This document shows positions 1 through 9,585 of a stretch of 64,000 bases of DNA, one piece after another. This DNA is from an uncultured Spirochaetales bacterium. GTDB taxonomy: Bacteria > UBP6 > UBA1177. Position 1 is the stretch's first letter, and every line of letters starts with the position of its first letter. The notes below the pieces were generated by a model. It ran no database searches, was not told the origin of the DNA, and worked only from the letters and a program-made list of their open reading frames with translations. The stretch is taken from the NCBI GenBank assembly GCA_902774115.1, contig CACYHH010000001.1, positions 372,001-436,000 of the forward strand. The letters are read 5' to 3'. The position numbers and the translations under genes were made by a program.

Positions 1-1992
1 GAATTCTCAGTTGTCAGAGGTAAAAGGGGAACAATTTACGACAGAAACGGCAATCCCCTTGCAATGAGTGAGGTCAAAGTAAGTATCGCAGTCGATCCTG
101 CAGGCGTCGTAAACAAGGAGTTCTTAGCTGATATAATTTCTGAAAATCTTGGCATGAACAGACAGGAAGTCCTTGAAATACTCAGAAAAAACAAAAAAAG
201 AAACGGTCGTTCGAATCATTATGAAGTTCTGAAGCAGGATGTCGACTACGGCGAATACAAGGCTCTTAAAAATGCGGTAAACGAAGCAAAAAATAAAGAA
301 TCCAGGATATCGAAAAGCGTAGCGAAAGGATCTCAGGAAAAAAAGCAGGCGGATGAGCTCCTGAGCGATCTGAACAGAATAATTTATGAAAAGAGTTTCA
401 AACGTGTTTATCCGCAGGGAAAACTGCTTGCCAATGTTCTCGGTTTTGTTCAGGCAAATAAAAATCCTACGGAAGAGGGACCTGAAGGACTTGAAGGGAT
501 CGAGCTCAGGTATGATTCCATGCTTGCCGGAGCAAAGGTTCAGGTAAAACAGAACAAACTTACCAAGAAAAGAATATATGAAGACGATATCGACATCGAA
601 AGCGAGATCGGCGATTCAAAAAAAGGGAGCGATATTTATCTCACGATAGATTCCGAGATTCAGTTCATAGCAGAGGAAGAACTTGCTAAAATGGTGGAAA
701 AAGTCCATGCGAAATGGGGCGGCGTAGTTATTATGGAGCCTTATTCCGGAAAAATACTCGCCATGGCGAACTATCCGACCTATGAGCCTGAGCGTTACCG
801 CGAATATCCGATCGAAAACAAGAGGAATTTTGCTGTCAGCGATTTGTTTGAACCGGGTTCTACATTTAAATCCTTTTCCATTCTGGCGGTACTTAACGAA
901 AATCTGGCTAAGCCCGGCGAACTTGTTTACGGCGAAAACGGAAGTTTTATTTTCGGCAAAAAGCTGGTCCGCGATTCCCACCCGAATCAGTGGATGACGA
1001 TCCGCGACGTTGTCGTAAATTCAAGTAATATCGGTACTATAAAGTTTGCGGACAGACTTACGAACGAACAGCTTTACAACTATTTCACCATGTTCGGATT
1101 CGGTCAGAAAAGCGGTATAAACATTCCCGGGGAATCGAACAAACCGATAAGGGATTACAAAAAATGGTATCCTATCGATAAGGGCAACCTCTCTTTCGGG
1201 CAGGGTCTTTCAGTCAATATGGTTCAGCTGGCGAGAGCTTATTCGGCGATATACAACGGCGGAGTTCTCTGGAAACCGGTTCTTGTCGATAAAATTGTCG
1301 GCAAAAATTCCGAAAAGGTTTTTATTCCGGAACCCAGACGTATAAACTTCGAATATAAATCCGATAAAAAGATAATCGAAATGCTTGAAGGAGTTGTTTC
1401 CGACGAGCACGGAACCGCAAAAAGGGCGCGTCTCAAAGGTGTCGAGGTCGGCGGCAAAACAGGAACTTCCCAAATATACGACCCCGCTCTCAAAAAGTAT
1501 TCGTGGAACAGAGTCGTCTGTTCTTTTGCCGGAGCCGTTCCCAACAACGATCCCAAATTCGTTATGGTAGTTGTTATCGACGAACCGAAAGGGAAGGAAT
1601 ACGGCGGAACTGTTGCCGCTCCGGTCTTCAAGGAGATAGCGGAAAGGGCTCTTCCCAAATTCGATGTATTCGTCTATAAAAGCGAAAAGGATAAAGACAA
1701 AATTCCTGAATATGTAACTACCGATATGACCGGCAGCGTTATTGATCTGGACGATTCGGAAATCGCGTCTGAAATAGGATCAGATTATGTCAAAATCCCC
1801 AATTTCAGAAATGTCGGCTCGAATGATGCGCTTGCTATAGCGAACGACAAAAATCTCGAAGTGGTTTTTATCGGCAATCCTATCAACAACAGAAAGATAG
1901 TCGGTCAGTCACCTAAAGCCGGTGAAGTCGTTCTTGCAGGAACGGTTGTAAGTCTCGATGTAGAAGAGGAAAAAAAGAATGAAAACGATTGA
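1..1992 (+). CDS. ftsI: Division-specific penicillin-binding protein (FtsI/PBP3 type) with C-terminal PASTA domain, 5' partial
   Basis: Class B transpeptidase that cross-links septal peptidoglycan in the periplasm. The frame is already open at base 1 and reads RGTIYDRNG, the usual motif just after the N-terminal membrane anchor, so start and anchor lie upstream of the window. The transpeptidase motifs are all visible: STFK (nucleophile and lysine, near base 860), SSN (near 1020) and KTGTS (near 1455). The last 65 or so residues form a PASTA domain (VKIPNFRN through a closing V-rich strand), known in FtsI/SpoVD proteins of Firmicutes and many delta-proteobacterial lineages but not in E. coli. 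The stop lies 14 bases inside murE, implying translational coupling. Its position at the head of a mur/fts cluster supports FtsI rather than an elongation PBP. Confidence 0.95.
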   Translation, partial: EFSVVRGKRGTIYDRNGNPLAMSEVKVSIAVDPAGVVNKEFLADIISENLGMNRQEVLEILRKNKKRNGRSNHYEVLKQDVDYGEYKALKNAVNEAKNKESRISKSVAKGSQEKKQADELLSDLNRIIYEKSFKRVYPQGKLLANVLGFVQANKNPTEEGPEGLEGIELRYDSMLAGAKVQVKQNKLTKKRIYEDDIDIESEIGDSKKGSDIYLTIDSEIQFIAEEELAKMVEKVHAKWGGVVIMEPYSGKILAMANYPTYEPERYREYPIENKRNFAVSDLFEPGSTFKSFSILAVLNENLAKPGELVYGENGSFIFGKKLVRDSHPNQWMTIRDVVVNSSNIGTIKFADRLTNEQLYNYFTMFGFGQKSGINIPGESNKPIRDYKKWYPIDKGNLSFGQGLSVNMVQLARAYSAIYNGGVLWKPVLVDKIVGKNSEKVFIPEPRRINFEYKSDKKIIEMLEGVVSDEHGTAKRARLKGVEVGGKTGTSQIYDPALKKYSWNRVVCSFAGAVPNNDPKFVMVVVIDEPKGKEYGGTVAAPVFKEIAERALPKFDVFVYKSEKDKDKIPEYVTTDMTGSVIDLDDSEIASEIGSDYVKIPNFRNVGSNDALAIANDKNLEVVFIGNPINNRKIVGQSPKAGEVVLAGTVVSLDVEEEKKNEND

Positions 1993-3427
1993 TTTTGTTG
2001 ATTTTATTTCAAAATTCACTCTCGGATCGCCTGTAACTGATAAAGATAGGGAACTTGTAAAAATCACAGCTGATTCGCGCGAAGTTGCGCCGGGCAGCGT
2101 ATTTTTCTGCATCAAAGGGCTGAACAGCGACGGACACGATTTCATAGAAGCCGCTTTTGAAAAAGGGGCTGCGCTCGTTATCGGCGAAAAGGAGCGGGAC
2201 GGTAAAAATTATATCCGCGTAAACTCTGTGAAAGAGGTCCTGAAGGCGGTTCTTCCCGTTTTTTACGATGAACCCGACAAAAAAATGAAAATGATCGGAG
2301 TCACCGGAACGAACGGAAAAACTTCGACTACATTCATTCTGGAAAATATGCTTCAGGATGATATGTGCTGCGGAGTTATCGGGACTTTGAACTACAAATA
2401 TGCAGGAAAACTGATTCCCGCGCAGAATACGACTCCTCTCAACTGGAAGTGGTATTCTCTTCTTGACGATATGAGAAAATCGGGTGTCGAAGCTGTGATT
2501 TCTGAGGTGAGCAGCCACGCTCTTGCCGAGAACAGAATCGAAAAAACGATGTTCGATGCTGCGATTTTCACGAATCTGACACGCGATCATCTCGATTTTC
2601 ACAAAACTTTCGAGAATTACTATCAGGCAAAAAAAAAATTATTCTCCGAGCATCTTAAAAGCGGCGGAACTGCAGTCATAAATATTGATGACGAAGCCGG
2701 AAAAAGACTTTCCGAAGAACTTTCCAGTGTTCGTCAGATAAGAATTTCCGAGAAAGACAAGTCTGCGGAATTATTTATGAAAATTGACAGGATTTCTGAT
2801 TGTGGCAGTGAAGTCGTTTTTACTTTCAGCGGTCTCTCTAAAAAAGTGAAGATTCCTCTCGTCGGAAATTTCAACATCTACAACACGGCGGGCGCTTTTG
2901 CCGCAGCGGCTCTTTTTATCGGAGCGGAAAAGGCGTTCGAGAGGATCGAAAACAATGTTTCTGTTCCCGGGCGCCTTGAAAAAGTGGGAAAACACGCGGT
3001 CTATATTGATTATGCCCACACCCCGGATGCTATGGAAAATGTTCTGGTTACTTTAAGAAAATTAGGTATTTATGAAAAAATAATCATCGTTTTCGGTGCA
3101 GGCGGCGACAGAGACAGCGGAAAGCGTCCGATCATGGGAGAAACAGCTTGCAGATTCGCCGACAAAATCATCGTTACCGACGACAATCCGCGAACTGAAG
3201 ACCCGGAGAAAATCATAGCCGACATTCTTGCCGGATGCCCTGAAGATGCCGATGTCACCGTGATAAACGACAGGGCAGAAGCAATCAGAAAAGCCGTTGA
3301 AATCAAAGGAAAAAACGATGTGGTTCTTATAGCTGGAAAAGGTGCCGAGAACTATCAGATAACGAAAAGCGGAAAAAAGTTCTTTTCCGACAGACTTGAA
3401 GCCGAAAAATCACTTGGGGAGGAATAA
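1979..3427 (+). CDS. murE: UDP-MurNAc-L-Ala-D-Glu--meso-diaminopimelate ligase
   Basis: Cytoplasmic Mur ligase adding the third stem-peptide residue. The 482-residue length is usual. The P-loop GTNGKTST lies near residues 111-118. The DNPRTE motif near residue 403 is the arginine-containing signature of meso-DAP-adding enzymes; lysine-adding MurE proteins differ here. This predicts DAP-type peptidoglycan. The ATG overlaps the end of ftsI by 14 bases and the stop directly precedes the ATG of murF, so it is an operon member. Confidence 0.96.
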   Translation: MKTIDFVDFISKFTLGSPVTDKDRELVKITADSREVAPGSVFFCIKGLNSDGHDFIEAAFEKGAALVIGEKERDGKNYIRVNSVKEVLKAVLPVFYDEPDKKMKMIGVTGTNGKTSTTFILENMLQDDMCCGVIGTLNYKYAGKLIPAQNTTPLNWKWYSLLDDMRKSGVEAVISEVSSHALAENRIEKTMFDAAIFTNLTRDHLDFHKTFENYYQAKKKLFSEHLKSGGTAVINIDDEAGKRLSEELSSVRQIRISEKDKSAELFMKIDRISDCGSEVVFTFSGLSKKVKIPLVGNFNIYNTAGAFAAAALFIGAEKAFERIENNVSVPGRLEKVGKHAVYIDYAHTPDAMENVLVTLRKLGIYEKIIIVFGAGGDRDSGKRPIMGETACRFADKIIVTDDNPRTEDPEKIIADILAGCPEDADVTVINDRAEAIRKAVEIKGKNDVVLIAGKGAENYQITKSGKKFFSDRLEAEKSLGEE

Positions 3428-4714
3428 ATGTTCACGACTTTACTTCTTGAAAAGGCTCTTGAAAAAGCCGGATTAAAAAAAAAGCTTAAAAACTCACTGA
3501 TCTCAAAATGCAGCATCGATTCGCGCGAATGCACCGAAAATTCTCTCTTTTTTGCCTTCAAAGGCGAGAAAACCGACGGTCACAACTATGTTCCTGATCT
3601 TCTCAAAAAAGGTGTTATCTGTATAGGTTCTGAAGATATAAGCCAGGACGAAAATTATATCAAAGTTCCGGATGTACTTGATTTTATGAGTGTTTTGGCT
3701 CACGAAAGAAGAAAACTCTTCCGCGGAAAGGTGATAGCTGTCACCGGTTCGAGCGGAAAGACTTCGACCCGCCAGCTCATAGCTTCGATGGCTTCTGTTT
3801 CTGGAAAAATCGTATGGGCAACTATTGGAAATCTCAACAACCATCTCGGTATGCCGCTCGTCATTCTGAATATGCCGCTTCTGACTGAAGTTCTCGTTCT
3901 CGAAATGGGAATGAATCACAGCGGAGAAATCAAAAAACTTGTCGAAATCGCAGATCCCGGCTTCGTGACGATAACCAATATCGGAAACGCCCACATCGGA
4001 AACTTTGCAAGCCACGCCGATCTTGCTGCGGCGAAGCTCGAAATTTTTAATTTTTCCAAAGCTGTAGTTTCGGCGAATATTTCCGATCCTTATATGAAAA
4101 AATGGGTTGAAGAACATAAAAACTCAAGAATTATAAATACTTATTCAAATGAAGAAGTCGCCGCTGCAACCGAAGATTTTGAAGAACTCCCCGATTTTAT
4201 GGTTGAAAACATAACCTGCGCTGCAAATGTCGTTAAAGCTGCTCTCGGTTCTCTGCCTGATCTCAAAAAATCGGTCGAAAAATGTGTTCTTCCGGGAATG
4301 AGAGGGGAGGTTAAAGTCATCGGAAAGCGCACTTTTGTGGTTGACTGCTACAATGCAAATCCCCAGTCGATGCAGAAATCGATAGAAAATTTTTACAAAA
4401 AATATGCTCTGAAAGAATCTGGAGATTGCTTTCTGATTCTCGGCAGTATGTTCGAACTCGGAAATTTTTCCGAAAAAATGCACAAAGAACTTGTAAATTC
4501 TTTAAAAGATTTTACACTATTAAAGGCTATTTTTTTGGTCGGTTGCGAATTCGATAAACTGAAGTCGGATTTTTTGAACTGCAAAAAGCTCGTTTTTTTG
4601 GGTGATATTGCGGATATCAAAGGCTTGCTGCCGGAGGAGGGAATCTTCCTCGTGAAGGGTTCCAGAGGCAACAGACTTGAAAGACTTTTTGATTTTCCGG
4701 AGGTTTTGAAATGA
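3428..4714 (+). CDS. murF: UDP-MurNAc-tripeptide--D-Ala-D-Ala ligase
   Basis: Adds the D-Ala-D-Ala dipeptide made by the downstream ddl product, completing the UDP-MurNAc pentapeptide. Length is 428 residues. The Mur-ligase P-loop appears as GSSGKTSTR near residue 107, with Ser-Ser instead of the usual Thr-Asn. The central-domain sequence NLNNHLGMPL and the ExGMNHSGEI segment are typical of MurF. The start codon follows the murE stop with no gap, and the end overlaps murD by four bases. In classical dcw clusters mraY would follow here; it does not. Confidence 0.95.
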   Translation: MFTTLLLEKALEKAGLKKKLKNSLISKCSIDSRECTENSLFFAFKGEKTDGHNYVPDLLKKGVICIGSEDISQDENYIKVPDVLDFMSVLAHERRKLFRGKVIAVTGSSGKTSTRQLIASMASVSGKIVWATIGNLNNHLGMPLVILNMPLLTEVLVLEMGMNHSGEIKKLVEIADPGFVTITNIGNAHIGNFASHADLAAAKLEIFNFSKAVVSANISDPYMKKWVEEHKNSRIINTYSNEEVAAATEDFEELPDFMVENITCAANVVKAALGSLPDLKKSVEKCVLPGMRGEVKVIGKRTFVVDCYNANPQSMQKSIENFYKKYALKESGDCFLILGSMFELGNFSEKMHKELVNSLKDFTLLKAIFLVGCEFDKLKSDFLNCKKLVFLGDIADIKGLLPEEGIFLVKGSRGNRLERLFDFPEVLK

Positions 4715-5997
4715 AAGCACTAATAGTAGGTCTTGGGATTTCAGGTATCTCTTCAGCAAAATTTCTGAAAAACTCCGGATATGAAATTTTTATTTACGAC
4801 GACAATGCCGCGCAGCTTGAAAAATATTCAGCCGAATATCTTAAATATGACGAAACTCTTAAATACGATCTCGCAATAATCAGCCCCGGAGTTCCTGCAA
4901 CTCATCCCGTTATTCAAAAGCTGAAAGGTCAAGGAGCTGAAATCATTGGAGAACTCGAACTTGCCGGAAGGTTCGTCAAAGACGAAAAAGTTATAGCTGT
5001 AACAGGCACGAACGGAAAATCGACAACGGTTTCACTCGTTCACGCTTTTCTTAAAAATGCCGGATTCAAGTCGTTTTTGTGCGGAAATATCGGCGAGCCC
5101 GTCATCAACGGAATAGGGAAGGGATACGAATTTTTCGTTATAGAATTAAGCTCTTTCCAGCTTGAAACTCTGAAAAGCCTTAAAGTTGACGTAGCGATGG
5201 TTTTAAATGTCACTCCCGATCATCTTGACAGGTACAAAGACTTCGAAGATTACAAAAACACAAAACTTAACTTATTGAATCTGCTGAAGAAAGGCGGTGT
5301 TGCCGTTTTGGGAACGGGAATCGTCGCCGATGATTTCAAGCATCCTGATTTCGACATCAGACTTTTTTCTGTAGAAGGGACGAAAGATATAAAATGCGAT
5401 GAAACAAACGTTTATTTTGACGGAAAAACGCTCAAAGTCGACGATCTGAAGATTCGCGGACATCACAATATCGAAAATATAATGGCTGCCGTTCTCGGTG
5501 TTAAGGACTGGGTCGGTGACACTGAAATTTTGAGAAAATCGCTTCTTGAATTTGATCCGCTGGCACACAGAACTGCATTTGTCGATAAATTTCAAGGTGT
5601 TGAATTTATTGATGATTCCAAAGGAACAAACGTCGGTGCGGTCGAAAAGTCGCTTGCGGGATTCGCTGACGGGAAAGTCGTCCTGATTTTAGGCGGAGTC
5701 GATAAAGGGGGAAGCTATGAGCCTGTAAGAGTTCTTGCCGACAAAAAATGCAAAGGCGTGGTTCTCATCGGTGCCTCAAAAGAGATAATCCGTCCTTATT
5801 TCAACGGTTTTGCAAATGTCGAAAGCGCTGATTCGATGGCTGAAGCTGTCAAAAAGGCGTTCCTGCTTGCAAAAAACGACGGAGTGGTTCTCTTTTCACC
5901 TGCGTGCTCAAGTTTCGACTGGTACAAGAACTATAAAGAGCGCGGAGTGGATTTCGTCAACAAAGTCAAGGACTTGAAATCTGAGATCGGAGCTTAG
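4711..5997 (+). CDS. murD: UDP-MurNAc-L-alanine--D-glutamate ligase
   Basis: Mur ligase adding D-Glu, the second stem residue. Length is 428 residues. A Rossmann-type N-terminus (IVGLGISGISSA) binds the UDP substrate. The P-loop GTNGKST lies near residue 99, NVTPDHLDRY in the central domain, and a DDSKGTN motif in the C-terminal part is characteristic of MurD. It begins with ATGA overlap of murF and is followed two bases later by ftsW. Confidence 0.96.
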   Translation: MKALIVGLGISGISSAKFLKNSGYEIFIYDDNAAQLEKYSAEYLKYDETLKYDLAIISPGVPATHPVIQKLKGQGAEIIGELELAGRFVKDEKVIAVTGTNGKSTTVSLVHAFLKNAGFKSFLCGNIGEPVINGIGKGYEFFVIELSSFQLETLKSLKVDVAMVLNVTPDHLDRYKDFEDYKNTKLNLLNLLKKGGVAVLGTGIVADDFKHPDFDIRLFSVEGTKDIKCDETNVYFDGKTLKVDDLKIRGHHNIENIMAAVLGVKDWVGDTEILRKSLLEFDPLAHRTAFVDKFQGVEFIDDSKGTNVGAVEKSLAGFADGKVVLILGGVDKGGSYEPVRVLADKKCKGVVLIGASKEIIRPYFNGFANVESADSMAEAVKKAFLLAKNDGVVLFSPACSSFDWYKNYKERGVDFVNKVKDLKSEIGA

Positions 5998-5999
5998 GC

Positions 6000-7091
6000 A
6001 TGGAAAAGGCAGTCAAACTTTATTTTTCGATATTTTTCCTTCTCGTAGTTTTCGGGATGGTAATGGTTTTCAATGTAAAAATGTTCAATGTTCCGTCGGC
6101 CGAAGCGTCGCTTTTGCCGCAGATACGCGGTTTTATCGTGAATTTTGCTTTTGCCGGAATCGCTTTTATTGCGGCTTATTTGGTAAATATTTCGTGGCTC
6201 AAGAATTCTTCAAAATACCTTGTTTTCTTCATAATCATCCTGCTTATTGCCACTTTGATTGTCGGAACCACGAGGAACGGCGCCAAACGGTGGATAGATC
6301 TTCATTTTATGATGCTTCAGCCTTCCGAATTCGCAAAAATCGTTACTGTAATCTACATTAGTGAAGTCATGACGAAAAAAGGGGAGAGAGTTCAGCTTTT
6401 GAAAGATGTTCTCAGCATCGGTTTTGTCGTTGTTTCGATAGTAGGCTTGATTGCGATAGAAGACCTCGGAACCGCGACCATTATCTGCGGAACAGCAATG
6501 CTTATGCTCCTTTTGGGCGGCATGAGAAAAAAATATCTCCTCTATCTTGCTCCTCTGGCTGTTGCGGCATTCTGCGTCATGGTATTTATGCCTGGCAAAG
6601 GTTACAGAATCGCGAGACTTCAGTCATTCATGGATCCTTGCAGTGACGAATACAGATTTGATACGGGACTTCAGCAGTGCCGCGCCCAGGTAGCTCTCAG
6701 CACAGGCGGAGTAACAGGCGTAGGTTTCGGAAATTCCACGGTAAAAGTGAAGGATCTGCCCGAATCGCAGACCGATTTCATTTTTCCGATAATAGGCGAG
6801 GAATTCGGTTTTGTCGGTTCGGTTGCGGTGATTCTGCTTTTTATGGCTCTGTTCGGCATTGGAACATATTTTATTCTGCATTTGCACGAGACATTCAATT
6901 TTTACATGGTTTCCGGTTTTGTGCTGATGCTTGCAATTCAGGTTATAATAAATCTTCTTGTCGTGTCCTCGCTTTCGCCCAACAAAGGAGTTCCGCTGCC
7001 TTTCATAAGTTACGGCGGGAGCGCGCTGGCAAGTTATTCTTTTATGGTCGGTCTTATTCTTAATGCGGTTACGAGTGAGAGCCGGCGCTGA
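6000..7091 (+). CDS. ftsW: SEDS-family lipid II polymerase of the divisome
   Basis: Polytopic inner-membrane glycosyltransferase of the RodA/FtsW/SpoVE family, working with FtsI. The 363 residues contain about ten hydrophobic segments. Conserved family stretches are visible: GAKRWIDL followed by QPSEFAK, and near the end the LPFISYGGSALAS signature. Position between murD and murG identifies it as FtsW rather than RodA, a view supported by the separate mrdA-type PBP at 57765, which has an mreD-like neighbour. Confidence 0.95.
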   Translation: MEKAVKLYFSIFFLLVVFGMVMVFNVKMFNVPSAEASLLPQIRGFIVNFAFAGIAFIAAYLVNISWLKNSSKYLVFFIIILLIATLIVGTTRNGAKRWIDLHFMMLQPSEFAKIVTVIYISEVMTKKGERVQLLKDVLSIGFVVVSIVGLIAIEDLGTATIICGTAMLMLLLGGMRKKYLLYLAPLAVAAFCVMVFMPGKGYRIARLQSFMDPCSDEYRFDTGLQQCRAQVALSTGGVTGVGFGNSTVKVKDLPESQTDFIFPIIGEEFGFVGSVAVILLFMALFGIGTYFILHLHETFNFYMVSGFVLMLAIQVIINLLVVSSLSPNKGVPLPFISYGGSALASYSFMVGLILNAVTSESRR

Positions 7092-7105
7092 TTTCGGAGG
7101 TGAAA

Positions 7106-8224
7106 ATGGATAGTTCGATTGAAACGAGATATATGCTGCTTATGACAGGCATAAATACGAGAGAACAGCAGAAAGCTGCTCTTTCACTGGCCACTACGCT
7201 GAGGCTGCGCGGTATAATGAGCATATTCGCTCTCGCGCAGGGATCCATTTTCGCCAAAATTTTCAATGAAAGAGGTTACGAGGTTGTCAATACTTCCAAT
7301 TTTCCGCAATCGAAGGATTTGTTTTCAAAAATTGTCAGAGCTTTGAAAATGCAGTCCTGCGTACAGGAAGCGACTAAGATTCTTAAAGTTAAGGGAATAA
7401 ATGCTGTTTTGAGTTTCGGCGGCTTTACCGCTTATCCTTTCCTCGAAGCTGCTTCGAAGATAAACGGTATAAAAATTATGCTGTTTGAAGGAAATTTCGA
7501 AATTTCAAAATGCGGCGAAGACTTTATGAAAAAGGCTGACAGGATATACTTCCCGTTTGAAGCGATGCAGGAAAATATAGACTACGAGTTCTACAAAAAA
7601 TCTTTTGTTTCGGGAATTCCTGTTGACAGAGAGGTGCTGAAAGCCGAACCGGCTGAAATCCAGACTAAAAAACGGAAACTTGTTGTTCTTACATGCAAAA
7701 AAGAGACTAAAGAAATAAATGCCACGATTCGTGAACTGATAAACAAATATCCTGAAATTACAAGAGATTTTTATATTATTCACGAAACAGGAGATCGTGA
7801 GATCGCAGCAATCAACAAGTATTATGAAGCTCACAAAATAGAGAGCACTTGCGAGATGTTTTTCGACAACCGCGGTTCTTACTGCAAACTTGCTGACATC
7901 GTTATTGCAAGACCTAACAGTGATATAATTGCGGAACTTATCGCTCTCAAAAAACCGGCCGTATATCTGCCTCTTCCGAAAAACAAGGATTATTTTCAGA
8001 AGCAGAACGCCGTTTTTATGGCTAAAAAGAGTATGGGATACATCGTTGAGGACGCAAAAAGCGTAAATTCTGCCGTAAGAATGAGAAAACTTTACCAGTT
8101 TCTCAATTCCTACGTCAAGAACGAAGACAATATGAAAAGAAATATGGCAGAACTTGATTTTGAAAACTCTGCGAACAGGATGGCTGACGATATTGAGAAG
8201 ATTTTAAAGAGCGGAAAGAAATAA
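7106..8224 (+). CDS. murG: Divergent MurG-like glycosyltransferase (lipid II synthesis)
   Basis: Sits exactly where murG belongs (ftsW-murG-murC) and has the MurG two-domain layout, so I infer it transfers GlcNAc onto lipid I at the inner membrane face. Retained family features: FGGFTAYPFLEAA (compare GGYVSGP), FxGN for the HEQN motif, an SGIPV segment, ADIVIAR...AEL near residue 265 and LPLPKNKDYFQKQNA near 290. The glycine-rich GGTGGH loop at the N-terminus is replaced by MTGINTREQQ and the second GGSxGA loop by LTCKKETKE. I chose ATG 7106 because GGAGG (7096-7100) lies 5 bases ahead; a GTG at 7100 overlaps that site. The stop overlaps murC by one base. Confidence 0.8.
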   Translation: MDSSIETRYMLLMTGINTREQQKAALSLATTLRLRGIMSIFALAQGSIFAKIFNERGYEVVNTSNFPQSKDLFSKIVRALKMQSCVQEATKILKVKGINAVLSFGGFTAYPFLEAASKINGIKIMLFEGNFEISKCGEDFMKKADRIYFPFEAMQENIDYEFYKKSFVSGIPVDREVLKAEPAEIQTKKRKLVVLTCKKETKEINATIRELINKYPEITRDFYIIHETGDREIAAINKYYEAHKIESTCEMFFDNRGSYCKLADIVIARPNSDIIAELIALKKPAVYLPLPKNKDYFQKQNAVFMAKKSMGYIVEDAKSVNSAVRMRKLYQFLNSYVKNEDNMKRNMAELDFENSANRMADDIEKILKSGKK

Positions 8225-9585
8225 TGCATATTCATTTTATGGGGATAGGCGGAAGCGGTGTCAGCGGTCTTGCCACTGCTGCAAAGTCGTTCGGCTACAC
8301 TGTAAGCGGCTGCGACATGAAGGAAAGCTCGTTCCTCAAAATGGTCCGAGGTCTGGGAATAGAATGTATGCAGGGGCACGATCCGGCGCACCTTGAAGGC
8401 GTAGATGTTCTTGTCCGTTCGAGTGCCGTTCCGATTGACAACACGGAAGTTGCAGCTGCTTTGAAAAAAGGGATAAAAGTCGTTACGCGCGGCGAATTCC
8501 TGGCTATTCTTCTTGAAAAAAAGCACAAAATCGGGATCGGCGGAAGCCACGGAAAAACTTCGACGACATGGATGATCTATGCGCTTCTCCGTGCCGCAGG
8601 TGTCGATGCTTCGGTCTATGCGGGCGGAAAGAGCAACGGTCTGACGAATGTTTCTGCCGGAGAGCCTTATGTCGTCGAGCTTGACGAAAGCGACGGCTCT
8701 ATCTTCAAAATGTGCCCGGATTCGCTTGTTATAACGAATCTTGAGTTCGAACACGCCGATTTTTACAAAACTCCGGCAAATATGCTGAAATCGTTTGAAC
8801 GCTACCTTCTTTCGGAAAGACCTGAAAATCTGATAATCGGGCGCGGCTACGATCTTAGCGACAGACTTTTCGCGATGTTTGCACCTCTTTCTTTTCCGAC
8901 TCACGATGAAATCAGAAACGGTATCGGGTTTAAAAACAGCGAAAACAGCAGTTTTTATATGAAAGACGGTTCGCTTTTCTTCCTTTCGGGCAGAACAGAA
9001 ATTTATGTCGGAGATGCTGCCGAACCGGCTCACGTCCTGCAGAACCGTTCCGCAGCACTTCTTGCAGTTTCGGAATATTTGGGAAAAGCAGGGCGCACAC
9101 TCCCTGCTTTGGACCGCGAATTCTGGAAATCGGTCCCGAAAGTCGACCGCAGATTCCAGAATGTCGGGACCTGGCACGGAATGCAGCTTGTCGACGACTA
9201 TGCCCACCATCCGAGCGAAGTTCACGCTCTCATCGAGCAGGCAGAACATGAGTTCAGGAAATTCTGTCTTGTTTTCCAGCCGCACAGGATTTCGAGATTC
9301 ACCGCTTTTTACGACAAGTTCGTCGAAGTTCTGAAAGATGTCGGCATTCTGATTGTTCTTCCGGTTTATTCTGCCGGAGAAAAGTTCGAAGGAAGAGCGT
9401 CAAAAGAGCTCTACGAAGAACTTAAAAACAGCGGCAATTTTGTCTTTTATGCTGAAAATATAGATAAAGCTGCTGAAATTATTAAAGAAAATGAAAAAAG
9501 ACTTAATGCTTCTGCGATAGTTTCAGCCGGTGCCGGTGATGTAAACACGGTTTTTGCCAGACTTATGAACGGGGAAGATAAGTGA
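8224..9585 (+). CDS. murC: UDP-N-acetylmuramate--L-alanine ligase
   Basis: First Mur ligase, adding L-Ala to UDP-MurNAc. The 453 residues begin with the UDP-binding Rossmann motif MGIGGSGVSG, carry the P-loop GSHGKTST near residue 107 and the DDYAHHPSE motif that is typical of MurC. The related recycling ligase Mpl was considered, but the N-terminal motif and the dcw position fit MurC better. It shares a TAATG junction with murG and overlaps the GTG start of murB. Confidence 0.95.
   Translation: MHIHFMGIGGSGVSGLATAAKSFGYTVSGCDMKESSFLKMVRGLGIECMQGHDPAHLEGVDVLVRSSAVPIDNTEVAAALKKGIKVVTRGEFLAILLEKKHKIGIGGSHGKTSTTWMIYALLRAAGVDASVYAGGKSNGLTNVSAGEPYVVELDESDGSIFKMCPDSLVITNLEFEHADFYKTPANMLKSFERYLLSERPENLIIGRGYDLSDRLFAMFAPLSFPTHDEIRNGIGFKNSENSSFYMKDGSLFFLSGRTEIYVGDAAEPAHVLQNRSAALLAVSEYLGKAGRTLPALDREFWKSVPKVDRRFQNVGTWHGMQLVDDYAHHPSEVHALIEQAEHEFRKFCLVFQPHRISRFTAFYDKFVEVLKDVGILIVLPVYSAGEKFEGRASKELYEELKNSGNFVFYAENIDKAAEIIKENEKRLNASAIVSAGAGDVNTVFARLMNGEDK

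Noticed and set aside
8224-9585. Mpl (murein recycling ligase) instead of MurC
   Set aside because: N-terminal GIGGSGVSG and DDYAHHPSE fit MurC, and no other murC is in the cluster.
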